From Chloroflexota bacterium (GTDB lineage Bacteria; Chloroflexota; Anaerolineae; Promineifilales; Promineifilaceae): a stretch of 6,017 bases of DNA. The stretch is taken from assembly GCA_024223125.1 (NCBI GenBank), contig JAAEOP010000398.1:1-6017 (forward strand). Direction: 5' to 3'. Position 1 is the stretch's first letter. Each line of letters begins with the position of its first letter. The notes under the pieces were generated by a model. That model searched no databases. It saw only the letters and a list, made by a program, of their open reading frames with translations, and had not been told where the DNA came from. The position numbers and the translations under genes were made by a program. Shown here one piece after another: positions 5,839-6,017 of the stretch.

Positions 5839-5852
5839 TAAACGACGAGTTT
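5839..5852 (+). repeat. 14-bp direct repeat, copy 2
   Basis: This is the second exact copy of TAAACGACGAGTTT, 122 bp after the first. It is followed directly by AGTCGAGTAGG (5853-5863), which is the reverse complement of 5557-5567 in the MITE-like element. Confidence 0.6.
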
Positions 5853-6017
5853 AGTCGAGTAGGAAAGCTTCAAAATGCCCTTAACGCAAAGATCCCCGAC
5901 TTTAATATTGTGACCCCGCAAAGAGTGCGTTGGCACAGCTATTGTTGGACTGGAGACTTTGGATTTTTGCATGACAAATGTCATGCTCTTAGGAAAGGCA
6001 GGGAGTTTGTGGAGGGA

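Larger units (their letters stand above)
5601..6017 (+). pseudogene. decayed gene of unknown function, continuing past the window edge
   Basis: Protein-like sequence can be followed across this stretch in changing frames. Frame A from 5607 reads IYPYWIDLAQ. Near 5636 it shifts to another frame reading NDYLFGADSDQRAIYHPKLLK. Near 5697 it returns to frame A with NFDKYSDKRRVFDPNTHDF and continues to a TAA at 5817-5819. After that frame A stays open for 66 codons to the edge (YYLRSKLNDEFSRVGKLQ... to ...LRKGREFVEG). Each shift equals one base lost or gained, the first in an A-run (CAAATG). A TAG (5604-5606) also follows the only upstream ATG. The family is not recognised. DFVALDIVATG (about 5748-5780) recalls the first motif of DnaQ-like exonucleases, but the second acidic residue is V, so this is weak. 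Sequencing errors are an alternative to decay. The 5' end abuts the MITE-like element, which may have disrupted it. Confidence 0.45.

Noticed and set aside
1..6017. CRISPR array, tRNA or rRNA gene
   Set aside because: No regularly spaced identical repeats of CRISPR size and no tRNA- or rRNA-like segment were seen. The 15-bp periodic repeat is too short and has no spacers.

Overview
The window looks like bacterial chromosomal DNA from an accessory region with two or three mobile or decayed segments. The organism cannot be fixed from sequence alone. The ATPase_2/DUF234 protein at the right resembles a family I associate with Chloroflexota (for example Anaerolineae), thermophilic bacteria and archaea. 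The transposase and resolvase are of a type I associate with Chloroflexota and Cyanobacteria. A Chloroflexota origin is therefore my best guess, at low confidence. By eye, base composition changes along the window: the ATPase gene is richest in G+C, the transposon is intermediate and the last 600 bases are A+T-rich.

Layout. Positions 1-60 are left flank. Positions 61-3856 are a complete, compact Tn3-family transposon with 34-bp terminal inverted repeats that differ at one base. It holds a leftward tnpA (101-3091, 996 aa, DDE residues all present) and a rightward tnpR serine recombinase (3199-3828, 209 aa). A 107-bp divergent gap between them should hold the res site and both promoters. There is no passenger gene. 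The last two codons of tnpR lie inside the right terminal repeat. No 5-bp target duplication is visible, so one flank has probably been deleted or rearranged. The right flank (3853-3912) reads as the 3' tail of an interrupted gene.

Positions 3947-5374 (minus) encode an intact 475-aa P-loop ATPase. It has a winged-helix middle and a C-terminal PD-(D/E)xK-type DUF234 region. It has a good ribosome binding site and a plausible promoter that overlaps a 15-bp-periodic repeat (5394-5430).

Positions 5468-5603 carry a perfect 22-bp inverted repeat enclosing 92 bp, with further near-symmetric inner arms. No protein is encoded, and the layout is that of a MITE-like element, possibly with a TA target duplication. 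From its right end to the window edge (about 5601-6017, plus) lies what appears to be a decayed gene. Protein-like sequence can be followed through two apparent 1-base frameshifts and an in-frame TAA, then runs open off the edge.

How the parts relate: tnpA and tnpR form a self-sufficient transposition and cointegrate-resolution module. The ATPase is a stand-alone gene convergent with tnpR. The MITE-like element sits between the ATPase promoter and the decayed gene and may have helped inactivate the latter. I see no CRISPR array, tRNA or rRNA. I do not see a clearly new multi-gene system. The least explained parts are the inverted-repeat element and the decayed gene at the right.
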